Made by a program: the position numbers and the translations under genes. A model generated the notes under the pieces. That model was not told the origin of the DNA and did no database searches. It worked only from the letters and a program-made list of their open reading frames with translations. A DNA stretch of 64,000 bases, taken from positions 17,602,414 to 17,666,413 of the forward strand of contig OZ022245.1 of NCBI GenBank assembly GCA_963978895.1, given 5' to 3'. Source of the DNA: Erpobdella octoculata. Lineage: Eukaryota; Annelida; Clitellata; Hirudinida; Erpobdellidae. How positions within the stretch are numbered: position 1 is the first letter of the stretch; every line of letters begins with the position of its first letter. This document shows, piece after piece, positions 30,251-43,031 of this stretch.

Positions 30251-31280
30251 GTAAGCAAAACGAATTATATTTTATTTTACCATATAAACAAAAATACTTT
30301 CTGTAATTGTCAGCTGAAGATTGAAGATATACCAATTTTGCGGGTTCCTTATTGCAAGTTCTTGGGCGTGTTGCTTGATGAACCGTTTACATTAAAAACT
30401 CACATTGAACATGTTACATCTAAGGTTGCAAAAAATTGTGGAGTACTATCTCGTATACATCAGTTTGTTGATGCCAATATTTCCATGATGTTATACTATG
30501 CACTTATCTTTCCGTACTTATCATACTGCAATATTGTCTGGGCCTCAAATTATTTAACTCGTTTAAAGCCTCTTCATATTTTGCAAAAGCGAATTATTCG
30601 AATTATTTTTCACATGTCTCCCACATCGTCTTGTAAAATTCAAATGGCAAACAACAACATTCTTAATATTTATCAGATTAATTTCTTCCAAACTGGCATT
30701 TTCATGTATAAATATGATAATTTTATATTACCCTCATCATTCGATAACATGTTTGTAAAATTATCTGATGTTCATTCCTATGATCTGCGCCCCGGTGGCT
30801 GTTTTCGAACGGATTTTGCTCGGACAACTCTTAAAACATTCTCTATTAAATGCTCTGGTCCTCGTATTTATTCAAACATTCCAATATCTGTCTCCTCCTT
30901 GAAACGTATTTTGTTATTTAAGCAAGCTCTGAAATCTTACTTATTATTGTCTCACTCATAACTGCTCAATACCTATTACCTTAGCATACCAATTTCAGTC
31001 TCTTCCTTGATAAGTTTATTGAACTACTATTTGAAATGTCTTAACTCAACCCACTCATTTTGGTTTTTTTTGTAAAGGTTGTCCATTAAGCGGGAAGGAA
31101 TTCCCTTCGGACGAAGCTTTTGGGCACCTTATTCCTTTCTCAACTAATCGATTTTTTTTTCTCTTTTCGAAATTTTGGTACTATATTTTTCTTGTCGTTT
31201 TGGTTATTTTCTTTTGTTTAAGTTTAATACTTATGTTGGTGCTCAATAAATGAATATATATATAAGTTCAATAAACCTCT

Positions 31281-32027
31281 CATAGTCGTAGTCTAATGTT
31301 AAGTAGCTCCGAAAGACTGAGACTTCTAGCCATCCTTTTTTGGGGATGGTCGGTGGCTCAGTTGGTAAGAGCGCTTGCATTTAGGCGAGGCGGTGTTGCC
31401 GTAGACACGTGGGTTCGATTCCTAGTAGAGTCTTATAAATATTTGCGTTTCTTGTGGTGACAGTTAGTCATCCTATTTGTAGGCTCTTGAAACATTTCAA
31501 CGCAATGTTTCACTTCATAAATTATCTATCTGGCAGCAGAATAAGCTGTCGAGCTGAAGTAAGGAGTTCTGAACCTATCATAGTCGTAGTCTAATGTTAA
31601 GTAGCTCCGAAAGACTGAGACTTCTAGCCATCCTTTTTTGGGGATGGTCGGTGGCTCAGTTGGTAAGAGCGCTTGCATTTAGGCGAGGCGGTGTTGCCGT
31701 AGACACGTGGGTTCGATTCCTAGTAGAGTCTTATAAATATTTGCGTTTCTTGTGGTGACAGTTAGTCATCCTATTTGTAGGCTCTTGAAACATTTCAACG
31801 CAATGTTTCACTTCATAAATTATCTATCTGGCAGCAGAATAAGCTGTCGAGCTGAAGTAAGGAGTTCTGAACCTATCATAGTCGTAGTCTAATGTTAAGT
31901 AGCTCCGAAAGACTGAGACTTCTAGCCATCCTTTTTTGGGGATGGTCGGTGGCTCAGTTGGTAAGAGCGCTTGCATTTAGGCGAGGCGGTGTTGCCGTAG
32001 ACACGTGGGTTCGATTCCTAGTAGAGT

Positions 32028-32033
<6 letters not shown>
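31281..32033 (+). repeat. 298-bp unit in three tandem copies, each with a tRNA-like core
   Basis: Unit starts at 31281, 31579 and 31877 give an exact 298-bp period; the copies look identical by eye. Each contains an 85-nt tRNA-like segment (31348-31432, 31646-31730, 31944-32028) with an A-box-like TGGCTCAGTTGG, a B-box GGTTCGATTCC, and a possible variable arm GGCGGTGTTGCC. The T-arm stem and acceptor stem pair poorly, so it is unlikely to be a working tRNA. The third unit stops soon after its tRNA-like part and runs into (AT)n. It is probably a tRNA-derived SINE or satellite with internal Pol III promoter boxes. Confidence 0.8.
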
Positions 32034-32084
<51 letters not shown>

Positions 32085-32100
32085 ATGTGTGTGTGTGTGT
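32033..32100. repeat. (AT)n followed by (GT)n microsatellite
   Basis: A simple repeat tract directly follows the truncated third 298-bp unit. Confidence 0.95.
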
Positions 32101-32159
32101 GTTTCCTATAAAAGAGTTTCTTGAACTGTCTGATTAATTTTAATTGATTTAAGGCCTAA

Positions 32160-32334
32160 TTTATGTCTGAAACATTAAATTCATGTATTTTCATCCAGAA
32201 TAAAGCTTTCCTGAAAGTTTTAGAGCTCTAGGTGGTTGAAAAGTGGGAAAACGACCGGGAACGTGAGAGCAAGCGGGAAAAGCAACGGGAGCGTGAGAGA
32301 AAAACGATAGAAAAACCTCTAAAAATCCCGCTAG
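32160..32334 (+). mobile_element. Helitron 3' end with purine-rich module, ending CTAG|T
   Basis: The segment 32160-32245 (ending AGGTGGTTGAAAAGTGG) is also found at 46505-46590. It is followed by GAAAACGACCGGGAACGTGA-type purine units, CGATAGAAAAACCTC, and CCCGCTAG followed by T. It lacks the extended GCCGGG hairpin seen in related copies, so it may be internally deleted. The 5' end is not identified. Confidence 0.65.
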
Positions 32335-32339
32335 TACAT

Positions 32340-33062
32340 AATATATACTATACCGCGGTAATGGGAAAATTTTTTAATAATTTCACCATTACCGCGCGGT
32401 AACGGGGAAAAAATGGGGGGGAAATTTGCGGTAATGGGTAAAATGTTGACGGTAATTCCGCGGGAACGGTAATGAAGTTTTAAACTAATTTTTAAAAAAT
32501 CAAAAAAAAATTCCAATTTTTTTTTTACTTTGTTTTATTGTCTTTGTACTTTGTTTTATCGTCTTTGTACTTTGTTCAGCTAATTCTACCGGACTATCTT
32601 TCTTTTTGTATTTCATTTCGGTTGAATGTCTTGGTCTTGAATCGATTTAATTTCAATAGTACATTTTCGCTTGTAGTTTTAAATAACATGGAAATGGGAA
32701 AATGCGACATAGAAAAATTAATTTCAATTAAAAGTGAACGCTTGCGATTCGACAAATGTCAAAGCACTCATGGATTAAAGATATAATATTTTTTACTTTC
32801 TTATTTCATTTAAAACATAACTATCTTTTTGCAAACTTTTTTAATAATTAACTTCAAAATAAACTTGCATAAAAATTTAAAATGCGGGGACAATGAGGGT
32901 TTGGGAATGATAGCTGCGGGGATAGGTAGGGGATGGGGACAGATATTGAGGGGATGGGGTGGGAATGGGTACATGGGGCGAGGGGACAGTGAGGGGACGG
33001 GAAGAGAGTTTTCTTTGCGGGGTGGGGATGGGGAAGAAATGTTGTCCCCGTGTCACTCTCTA
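32340..33062. other. Repeat-like region with palindromic CCGCGG motifs and a G-rich block
   Basis: 32345-32475 is built from variants of CGGTAATGGGAAAA and its inverse around CCGCGG. 32885-33050 is a dense run of GGGG blocks (GGGGATGGGGACAG-like) on the plus strand, ending TTGTCCCCGTGTCACTCTCTAGT before (AT)n. The end resembles a CTAG-T Helitron terminus. No coding sequence is visible. Confidence 0.5.
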
Positions 33063-34500
<1,438 letters not shown>

Positions 34501-34539
34501 CGCCTATGCCCACACGTGTGTGTGTGCGTGTGTGCGTTT

Positions 34540-34942
34540 GTCCCGTGATTAATGATTCCGGGATATAGCTGGGTATCCCGTGCTTAATGATGCGGGATTT
34601 AGCTGGGTATCTCTTGTTGATCCCGTGCTTAATGATGCGGGATTTAGCTGGGTATCTCTTGTTGATCCCGTGCTAATGATCTAGGGATCCTGTGCGGGTC
34701 CCGTGTAAATCCCGCGGACAAAACCCGGCGGGCTCCCCGTGCTGAACCCGCTGGGTTCCCCGACTCTATCCCGCACGGGTCCCATGCGGGTGTGTTTGCT
34801 GGGGGTACGGGAGAGCAAGCGGGAAAGCGACCAGGAACGGAAAAGCGACCGGGGCGGGAGATCAAGCAGGGAAGGAAACGGGAGCGAGAAAAACAATGGA
34901 AAAACCTCTAAAAATTCCGGACAACGCCGGGTACCCCGCCAG
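34540..34942 (+). mobile_element. Helitron 3' region with 45-bp tandem repeats
   Basis: CCCGTGCTTAATGATGCGGG repeats with a 45-bp period near 34577 and 34622, after a shorter related unit at 34542. After GC-rich CCCGCGGGT-like sequence comes the purine module (GGGAAAGCGACCAGGAAC), then AAACCTCTAAAAATTCCGG, the GCCGGGTACCCCG hairpin and CCAG|T. It matches the 3' ends at 22840, 32240 and 44760. Confidence 0.65.
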
Positions 34943-35515
34943 TTAACAATAAATTTATCATCCCGTACCAGAAATCCTGGGACCGCGCCTGTTGTTACAG
35001 AAACTATTCCCTAATCAAAACAACATTTTTATGCTTGTTTCGAATTTTTTACGGGTTATATCTGCTTCTGTCCGTCTATTTGGCCGATGCGGTATTCATT
35101 CATGGGCCGATGCAGTATTTAGCTACTTTTTTTTAACCTCCGCCAGCGTTAGCTACTTGTCTATCGTAGCGTCGTCCTTATTTATTTTTGGAGGACCACG
35201 ACCATATATATCACGACTAAGGCGACTAAGCGGTTTTATCGAGACTCGCAATTTGGTTCGTATTTCTTAAAATGCCGGAACGTTGTTGTCGGGCTTACTT
35301 GTTATATATACAATACAAAAATTTTTTTATAATCAAATTTTTATGAAGATCATCTGGGCATTTAATGACATTTTGTTAACGAACGTCTTGACCTGGTCCT
35401 GGTGTTTGACAGGAATGGAGTATCGCTGATATAGAACTGTAGTTATTTTGTGTTAATAGTAAATAGTTGGATAGACTTGTCTATAGTTGTATCTATGTTG
35501 GATTCAGTTTTTGTA

Positions 35516-36460
35516 ATGGGTCAAAAAATTTCCGGGGGTACATCAATTAAAAATTTGACGTCTTATGCCCGGGAGCCCACACAGACTGCTTCACGTTGTC
35601 GTCAGTTTGACGGATGTCATGCTTACCACCCTGATTACCAGCAACCCAGTCGACTTGATATTCTTTTATCGTCTATTCCTTCAAGTGATGAGGTTCGAAG
35701 AAATCACACCTGGAATCCTGATGACAGGTCTCTCAACATTTTTGTTAAAGAGGATGATCCATTTACATTTCATAGACATCCAGTTGCTCAAAGTACAGAC
35801 TGTATTCGTGCTCGAGTAGGTTATGTGAGAGGTTTGCATGTGTGGGAGATAACTTGGAGTATTCGCCAAAGGGGAACTCATGCCGTAGTTGGTGTTGCAA
35901 CAAAAAATGCCCCTCTTCATTGTGCTGGATATCATTCTTTGATTGGGAGTAACAGTGAATCGTGGGGCTGGGACTTAGTTAGGAATAAATTGTATCATAA
36001 TTTAAAAATTACTTCACAATCAGGATATTCTTCAGCTCCTACGTACCCTACCATTATTGATGATCCAGGGGATTCTTTTATAGTTCCTGACTCTTTTCTT
36101 GCAATTTTGGACATGGATGAAGGAACATTGAGTTTTGCTGCGGGTGGTAAATACTTGGGAGTTGCTTTTAGGAATTTGAAAGGACTAAAGCTTTATCCTG
36201 CCATTAGTGCAGTTTGGGGGCACTGTGAGGTTTCTCTCAAATACATTGGAGGCCTTGATCGTAAGTGGTGTTATTATTATTCAGAATTAGATTATACTAT
36301 TTAAAATGACTAGATTTCATGCAAATTTTTAGCTGAGCCATTGCCACTGCTTGAGCTCAGTCGTCGAATCATTAGAGAACAATTAGGTAAAAACAAGCTG
36401 CAAGAAGTACACAAACTACCTTTGCCTATTTGCCTGCAAATGTATCTTTTGTACCAGTGA
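35516..36460 (+). CDS. SPRY domain-containing SOCS box protein, SPSB1/SPSB4 (gustavus) type
   Basis: Two coding exons are joined by a 72-bp intron: 35516-36260 and 36333-36460. The intron starts GTAAGT, ends TTTTTAG, and splits the codon of the Pro after GGLD. The spliced protein has 290 residues (SPSB1 is about 273). The start is the ATG of MGQKISGG, the conserved N-terminus of this family, not an earlier in-frame ATG at 35450. The SPRY domain contains [82 protein letters not shown] and AVWGHCEVS. Exon 2 gives the SOCS box, [18 protein letters not shown] then [16 protein letters not shown], which recruits Elongin B/C and Cullin-5 for ubiquitin ligation of SPRY-bound targets. The usual BC-box Cys is Ser here. 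It is the best-supported host gene in the window and appears intact. Confidence 0.95.
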
Positions 36461-37472
36461 CAGCCAGTTTTTATATGCATTTTCATATTTTTGATTCTTT
36501 AGATGGTTATTTTTCTAGTTTGATAAATTTACATTTTTTCTGCCGATTCTGTGCTGCTCTTTAATTTTTTTGCTTTAAAAATCATTGACCAAGGTAATGG
36601 CATGGTCACACATATATGCTGCTTTGCTATAAAAAATAATATCACATAAATCTCATATTTTAAATTGTTATCATTGCAGTCCGATATTTTTATATACTAG
36701 ACATTGTAATTTTGCAGCATCTAGTCTAGTCATTACAACATTTCAGTTCTTTTATTTAAGTGAAACAGACATTTGAAATTATTCTTGCATTTTGTTTGAT
36801 AATTGGGCTGTAATTTTGAATGAACATATCATCTGCCAAATTCAGTTAAATTTATTTATGATCTCATTATTTTTTTATGAGATTTTCTAGTCAATATTTT
36901 GTAAATAGGCTAAAAAATTAAAAATTTAATTTATATAATTTAGTAATTCTTGAATTTATGAAAAGAGACATTTTCAAATCAATGGTTTTGCAGTGTTCTG
37001 CTGTTACATGGCAGAGTCCATTAAATGGTGAGATTCTATATTAGACCACTTAATGATTTTTTAGTTTGCTCATATTTCTTATGAAACATTATAGATTTGA
37101 GTTTCTTAAAAGAAGTCCCTAAAAACAGCATGAAAAGTAGCATTGACTTCAAATGTGTGCCTATGTGATAAATTGTTGTATTTTTATTTTTTGCTATGTT
37201 CGAGCAGAATGTCGTTTTTATAACATGTTTAATTTTGGATTGTGTTGTCATTGTTCCATTTTGCATATATTATTTATACATGCTTTTCTGCATGTGGAAG
37301 AGCTTTCCATTAAATTTTTTGTTTTGGGTTGTTGATGTTTCTTTAAAAAAAGGCTCAATTACTGTGAAGTCTCCTAGAAGTTAGCAAAGGAGAAAAAGAA
37401 ATGACTAGAATATGGATAGATTGATAAAATTGTGCAGTATTTAAGAGTTTTGGTAGTAATATAATGAAATAA
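36461..37472. other. Downstream of SPSB: AT-rich, probably 3' UTR and intergenic
   Basis: No further coding exon or clear element is seen. I could not place a polyadenylation site with confidence. Confidence 0.5.
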
Positions 37473-37900
37473 TCTTTATATATAAAAAAACTAACCCATA
37501 AAAACAAAGTTTTTATTATAAATCCTTTTTATACGATCCTAGATTTTTATTTTTAAGCCCAGAGCCAAATTCAAAAATTAAATTCAAATTCAAAAATATG
37601 GACCCTTTTGACGGGGCCGTTTTGACGGGGGCCGTTTTGACGGGGACCGTTTTGACTGAAATTTTGATAGATTCAATTGTCTCGCAGCCCAAGTCGATGT
37701 GCCAAATTTCAGCTCGATCGGATAACGGGAAGTGAGTTAATTTTGAGACTCAAAGTTTGTGACCGACAGGAAGACAGACAGACAATCGAAAATAATATAA
37801 AGGATTTAAAAATGACTGTCTGTTCATTACACAATTCCAAATTGCCGGACCAATTTGAAGGAAATTTAGCATTGAGGTAGCTCTTATAGAGAAGACAAAA
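37473..37900 (+). repeat. Helitron-like or other dispersed repeat with TTTTGACGGGG tandem motif
   Basis: It begins near CTTTATATATAAAAAAAC, similar to a Helitron 5' end. It contains four TTTTGACGGGGCCG-like units (about 37602-37665), then CCAAATTTCAGCTCGATCGG and GACAGGAAGACAGACAGACA, sequences common in non-autonomous repeats. The 3' boundary is unknown. Confidence 0.45.
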
Positions 37901-38486
37901 AATAGGGTAGGTTAAAAAATATTTTTGCTAATTTTTTTTATAACATTATTAGGTCACTTTCTTTCAAAAAACAAACGGTTACATACACAACAACAAAACC
38001 CCTGTAAAACAAACATTTATAAAAAAAATAATGCACCCAACGTTTTTTGTTGTATATGAATTAGAAACTGTTATAAAGTATGTTACCATATTGTGACCAA
38101 GTTATTCAGAAATTGTGCCAGGCTCATAGTAATATTATTTTATACTTTTTAGGGCACAAGAAAATCGTTATTTTTTTAAATGTATTTTTTAATATGTAAA
38201 ATTGATTACATTTAATGGTAAAAAAAACTTGTTTGATTGTTTGGTTGAAAAACATAATTCTTCATTCACTTGATTCCCACTATTGCTCAAATTAGCTAGC
38301 AAACAAGCAGTAAACAACTGAATTTTTTTTCTAATATATGGAACTCGTCTTATATCTTTGGTTATTTGTTATTATGTTGCCTAAAAAGTCTATTTCTATT
38401 TAATTTGTGTGGTTGTATTGTTTAAAGTATAACTATTCCTTCTCCTCACAACAATTATCAAATTTATTTATGCATTTTATGATGTA
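37901..38486. other. AT-rich DNA, nothing recognised
   Basis: I see no gene or element between the repeat at 37473 and the Helitron 3' terminus at 38487. Confidence 0.5.
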
Positions 38487-38949
38487 CTAGCATAACAGGT
38501 TTTTAGAGGTTTTTTCTTGTTGTTTCTCTCTCTCGTTTTTTATCTCTCTTTCTCTGTCTGTTTTTCTCTCTTCCTCTCTCTTTCCCTCCTTCTTCTCCTT
38601 CCCCTCCCCTCCTTCCTTTTCTTTCATTTTCTTTTCTTTTTCTCTTTCTTTCTTTTCTTCTCTAGCTTTCCTTTTAATCCCTTCCCCCGTTAATTTTTTT
38701 GGAGAGGAAGGGCGTTGTTTTTCCTGTCGCCCGGGCATCTGCAACCACGCTATGCCACTGAAAACCCTCTATAAACTTTTTTATGGGAGTTAAATTTGAT
38801 TTTTGATACACAATGACTCTTTATGTTCGAACATAATTTAATTTGTTTATTATACATATTTTTTATTTAATCTTAACAGTTAGTTGTACATCTTCTGCTA
38901 GCAGCCTCCAAGGTAAGTGCAGGGTACCGAAGGTGATGTATATTTTTTC

Positions 38950-40060
38950 TTAAGTGCTGAGTACCTCTTTGTAAACAACAATTTTAGTTTTTTTTTCTGG
39001 CTGAAGGATGACCAGGCCGTCAGATGAGCTTACTCTGGAACATGCTATGTACAACTGGCCATGGGAGAAACAGTCACTTCTTAGATATACACCAGCCTTC
39101 TTCAAACTCTGTCCTTGTGCTTTGTTGATAGTCATGGCATAGCATAACTTTACAGGGAACTGCAGACGTTTGAATTCAAAATGATAGTCTGACAGAGTTA
39201 GAGGAATACGGGGAATTAAGACAGTTTCTCCTTGACCTACGCCTGTAAATATTGTCGCTTCAATAACATATTTATGCAGAGTTTTCACCTGCAGCCTGGT
39301 ACCGTTACAGAGTTTGGGAGGGTTCAGGCCCGTAGGCAGGATTTAGTGAGTGGGGGGCTATGAAAATTAGTAGGGGGGCTACTGACGAACGAAGGCACCG
39401 AAGAAGCAACTTGAAAACAGGATGAGCCATTTTCCCACCATCAAGCAGTGTTCCAGCAATGCCAGAGGACACAAGTGTGATGGCAATATTTTTCTCACTT
39501 CTTATTTTGGCTAATATCAAATTTATCAAAAATGTTTTTCCCGTACCACCAGGAGCGTCTAGAAAAAAGATTTGTCCAGATTCTGAAATAATGCTGCTTG
39601 TGATTTCTTCATAAACACGTTCACGTTTCAGAGAGCTGGGCTACATCAAAATAAATTTCGCTGAGATGTTCCAGATTGTTTGTTATGGACTCCCGCTTGC
39701 GATGTGGTGTAGGAAGACCGTAGTGTTTTAGACAGTTCCCAGACATTGAACACACCAAATCTTCAAGTAAGGCCAAACATTTGTTGTATGCAATGTCCAT
39801 AACCTGCTCCCCATCCCCAAACTATCTCCATCGATCTTTTTATATCGTCCGCCAAACTGTCGCGGTGTTTCTACCATATCGTGAAAGGGCCGCTCAGTTG
39901 GCAAAACACCAACATGATGGCATGGATGGATCTTGAGTGGGGAGTCTGAGAGTGAAGCTTCTTCTAATGTTCGATCCCAGTGAGCGTCGTCCTCGAGCAA
40001 ACCATGAGCTTTACATGCAGACTGAAATGTTTGGTGAGCAACTCTATTTACATTCTTAAG
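38950..40060 (-). pseudogene. Helitron Pif1-like helicase, internally deleted
   Basis: Motif I is clear: QIFFLDAPGGTGKTFLINL (minus strand, about 39590-39530), after the linker GLLEDDAHWDRTLEEASLSD (about 40010-39960). The C-terminal end has LCNGTRL (about 39320), FPVKLCYAMTINKAQGQSLK and LYIACSRVSS. The middle motifs are missing. At the deletion point (about 39325-39385) there is a foreign GTAGGCAGGATTTAGTGAG-type fragment. The helicase would have unwound DNA for rolling-circle transposition; this copy is dead. Confidence 0.85.
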
Positions 40061-41087
40061 CTAGTCAAATGATGTAGGCCCTTTAACTTCATGTAGGAGA
40101 AGGCGTAGAAAATAACACTCATAGTTATTAGGGTGAACAGTGTATACCCTATCCAAAACCTGATCTTTTTTCACCCCTGGATAGCCTGGTACTGATTGAT
40201 TTCCCTTGCTTCCTTCTACAAAATGTATTGTTTTTCCATAAAAAATATGACGGAACTTCAGAGTAAAGGAGAGTTTTTGCAAACTCATCAGCTTTACAGA
40301 GATCGAAAAGCTCAAAAGTGTAGTTATTGGCAGGTTGTTTAGCCTTTCAATAACATTTTCTTGGTTAAAATACACTCTCTGGCCATTTTCAAGATGAACT
40401 GCAAGATGCCTGACTGAAGGAGAGCGATCGTGTATGGGAAAACAAAGTATTCGCCAGACAGCTTCGGAAGTACTTCTGTAGTGCCCTGTCTCGTATCTTG
40501 TCACTTCGTCAAGTTTATTTTCAACTGTGAAGGCTGCTTGATCGGACCCTTTGTTGACGTACTTGCAAATATATTTGATGGACTTGGCAGAGTTGCAATA
40601 CTCGACGTTGATGTGCTGAGAAGGTGCGAGACAGGACAGGATTATAAGGTACCCCATTGATGTCAACAACGAATCCGCCATCTGTAGGAGAACGCCTGCG
40701 GTATTTAGGATAACCGTCATCCCCAGTCTGTTTCTCTCAGAAGAGGACAGGGATACTTCTTGCTGCAGGATCCGTTAACCATACAGGGAGAGTTTTTGTT
40801 GAGAGCACTACATGGGCCTTGGATTATGGTTGACTTGACAATCTCTTGGAGGGCAGAGTCTAGCTCTGGGTCAGATATCTATGCACAAATAACTTTGTCA
40901 ATCATGTCTGGTTTCATCTTTTCTTCCAGCCAAAGGAGAATGTGTACATGGGGAAGGCCTCTTTTTTGCCATTCTATGGAGAACATGTGACATCTACATG
41001 ACCCATATATTGACCCTTTGGTAAGGAGCTTCATTAACTGCTTCACCTTTAAGTAGAAAACCCGCGCTACCAAGTCATGTCTGGTTA

Positions 41088-42678
41088 GGGGTCATCTATA
41101 AAAGACGTCCACACAAAACGGTTGGAGGGGGGGTTCAGCAAAAAGTGGACTGAAGGGGGACAGTGGATGTCCACATCGTAGTTTTTTTTTAGTGCAGCAG
41201 TTTTGCATAAATTTACTGCAAAAAACTTCTAGTTTAATGACAAAAGAGTCCTAATTTTTCGTTGATTGAAGAATGGTGGATTATTTGTTTATTACATTTT
41301 TTAATACAGTGATTTAATAAAATGTTTTTGAACAGTTATTATTTCATTTAGAATTTTTTCTGCAAATAAGGGGACATCCTTTAATTATGTCAACAATTTT
41401 TAGGCAATTTGATACCCCCTCCCCATTGTCAACAACTGTCAAACTTTCAGTCACCCCCCTAACAAAATTATGTTGAACAAATTTTACCCTCCCCCCAAAA
41501 ATAAAACAGAAAATTAACTAAAGATATTTTATACAGCTGGCTTTTAGCTAAAAATAGAATTGTATGTAGATATTAAAAGTTCTACAAATAGATTTTTAAT
41601 ACAGTTTTTTAGTCTTGCGTAACAGATTTCAATTTGACTATAACAACACTTGAACTTCATGAACAAATTGAGAATTTATATTCTAGCTTCTAACATCTTC
41701 CTATGGAGAATTCAAATGTTCTGTTCCTCAATTGTTATAATGGGCATAGTGGTTGATTGATCAATTTCTTGTGGAATCGATACACAGGAAAAGTCAACAT
41801 CATCTTCATCTTACCATTCTGCGCTTAACATCTCTCCATGCGCAATAATTGCCATCAGTTTGGCAGCCACTCGCTTTGGTCGAATTCTTTGCAGTTGAGG
41901 AGCATGTGGTAATTGCCTAGCCCCAAGATCGGATTGTCGGTGCTATTGAACATGCTTCTTCAACATGACTTGTGAAGTAACATAGAGGTGACAAATTTTG
42001 CAGATTCGTTCAAACAACTACAACTGAATGGAAGGACAGTACAGATCATATGGAAGAATTTTTGAATGCCTTTGCTTATCGAGGTAGCATATGTTGTCAA
42101 ACTTCAAAGACTGAATACAATAGTTTTAAAGTGTGGGATCTTACGGTTTCACCTTACAATTTTAGGTCAATCAGTTTTATTTATTTAATTTATAGTTAGG
42201 TTTTAATTAGAATCAAAATTTTCACACAGTTTACGATTATCGTAAACTGTGTCGTATTTTGAAAGGTTTTTGGGGGTAGGTAGATTCTAATTGACTGACT
42301 GGCATACAATGCATTTATTACTTTCCTATTTTTTGATTTATTAACTCTTGTAAAAAATACATTGCTGATGTCAATTTATCTTGAACACCCCCCCTCCCCC
42401 ATGTCAACAATTGTCAAACTTCTTAAAACTCTCTCCTCCCCCTATTTTGTTGACATAATTAAAGGATGTCCCATAATTGGAATTTCTAAAAAAAATCTTT
42501 GTAAATGCATACTATTTATATTGTTGTACATTTTCCCAAAATATTCATTATTTTCAGTAAATTTTATTTTTTGGATGTCCACAACTGGGAGGGGGACGAG
42601 GGGTCAAGTCAAAAGTGGACAAAGGGGGAGGAGGGTAAAAATAGCAAAAAATTGGTGGACATCTTTTATGGATGACCC
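41088..42678. mobile_element. TIR element E (about 1.59 kb including a nested element)
   Basis: The left terminus GGGGTCATCTATAAAAGACG and the right terminus (reverse complement GGGTCATCCATAAAAGATG) form TIRs of about 25 bp, each followed by GTCCAC. G-rich segments lie just inside both ends. It interrupts the Helitron Rep between EGQI and TRHDLVARVF. Removing TIR-2 (41370-42473) leaves about 490 bp of element E with no coding sequence. The target duplication is unclear; left TTA and right AAT do not match well. Confidence 0.75.
41370..42473 (-). mobile_element. TIR-2: PIF/Harbinger-like element nested in element E (TAA target duplication)
   Basis: The left end GGGGACATCCTTTAATTATG and the right end TTGACATAATTAAAGGATGT are inverted repeats. 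TAA flanks both sides (41367-41369 and 42474-42476). It is reversed compared with TIR-1. The interior holds a minus-strand peptide remnant ending with VSIPQEIDQ and ITIEEQNI, plus the palindrome ACAGTTTACGATAATCGTAA shared with TIR-1 and TIR-3. A 3-bp TWA duplication fits PIF/Harbinger. Confidence 0.8.
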
Positions 42679-43031
42679 AATCTGACCTTCCTTGAGCAAT
42701 TCACATATTTCTCGCCATTTTGTGTTGCACGTAAAAGTTATAAAGAGAACTGGCGGATAGGTCATGGCATCCTGAGTACGTTCATGCAAGTAGCGAGGTT
42801 CTCCTGTGAAGCTTGATGGCAGCACTATCATCTTACCCAGCTCCGATATCTGACTATCCGCTTTTCTCAGGTTATCCTTCAAGTGAATATAGTCTTCACT
42901 TCTCAACTTTTTTTGGTTGTTTCGAATAAAATTTAGTATTTCTGTTTCTATTTTTGCATACATATCAGACAAAAATTGGTTGAGGTGATTAAGAGACAAA
43001 AGTAAATTAGGCTCTTTGCCTACTCGCTCCT

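Larger units (their letters stand above)
26632..30961 (+). pseudogene. LINE ORF2: AP-like endonuclease and reverse transcriptase, broken
   Basis: The ATG at 26632 starts MAYDTTN. Endonuclease motifs follow: FSFLHVNCRSLKNK, AVTETWLDD, IPGF...GGGVGFFI, VGVIYRPPDTN, LLGDFNIDF and VSDHFPIF. The RT follows: [52 protein letters not shown] and FADDTNLF, then FLGVLLDEPFTLKTHI and a C-terminal thumb. The breaks are a stop at 26941, the TIR insertion, a frameshift near 28620, a stop at 29279, another frameshift before 29378, and the solo LTR. The product would have nicked DNA and reverse-transcribed LINE RNA; it is now dead. Confidence 0.85.
26126..31260 (+). mobile_element. CR1/Jockey-superfamily LINE, two ORFs, interrupted by two later insertions
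   Basis: In order this contains an ORF1 remnant, ORF2 with endonuclease (EEP) and RT, and a 3' UTR ending in TATATATA-rich sequence near 31260. Two younger elements split it: a TIR element (26969-27792) inside the endonuclease and a solo LTR (29800-30250) inside the RT. Taking out each insertion with one target-duplication copy rejoins the frame. The LINE itself carries a few stops and frameshifts, so it is inactive. Confidence 0.88.

Noticed and set aside
31348..31432. Functional tRNA gene (three copies)
   Set aside because: The B box is good but the T stem and acceptor stem do not pair properly and the anticodon loop would have six bases. It is better described as tRNA-derived repeat.
35450..35515. 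Upstream ATG of the SPSB reading frame as the true start
   Set aside because: The extra 22 residues are hydrophobic and unlike the family. MGQK at 35516 is the conserved N-terminus.
38487..38744. Lys/Glu-rich 85-residue minus-strand ORF
   Set aside because: It is a polypurine tract in the Helitron 3' UTR and has low complexity.
41085..42682. Clear 3-bp target duplication for element E
   Set aside because: The left TTA and right AAT do not match. Decay or a different boundary is possible, so the duplication is not claimed.
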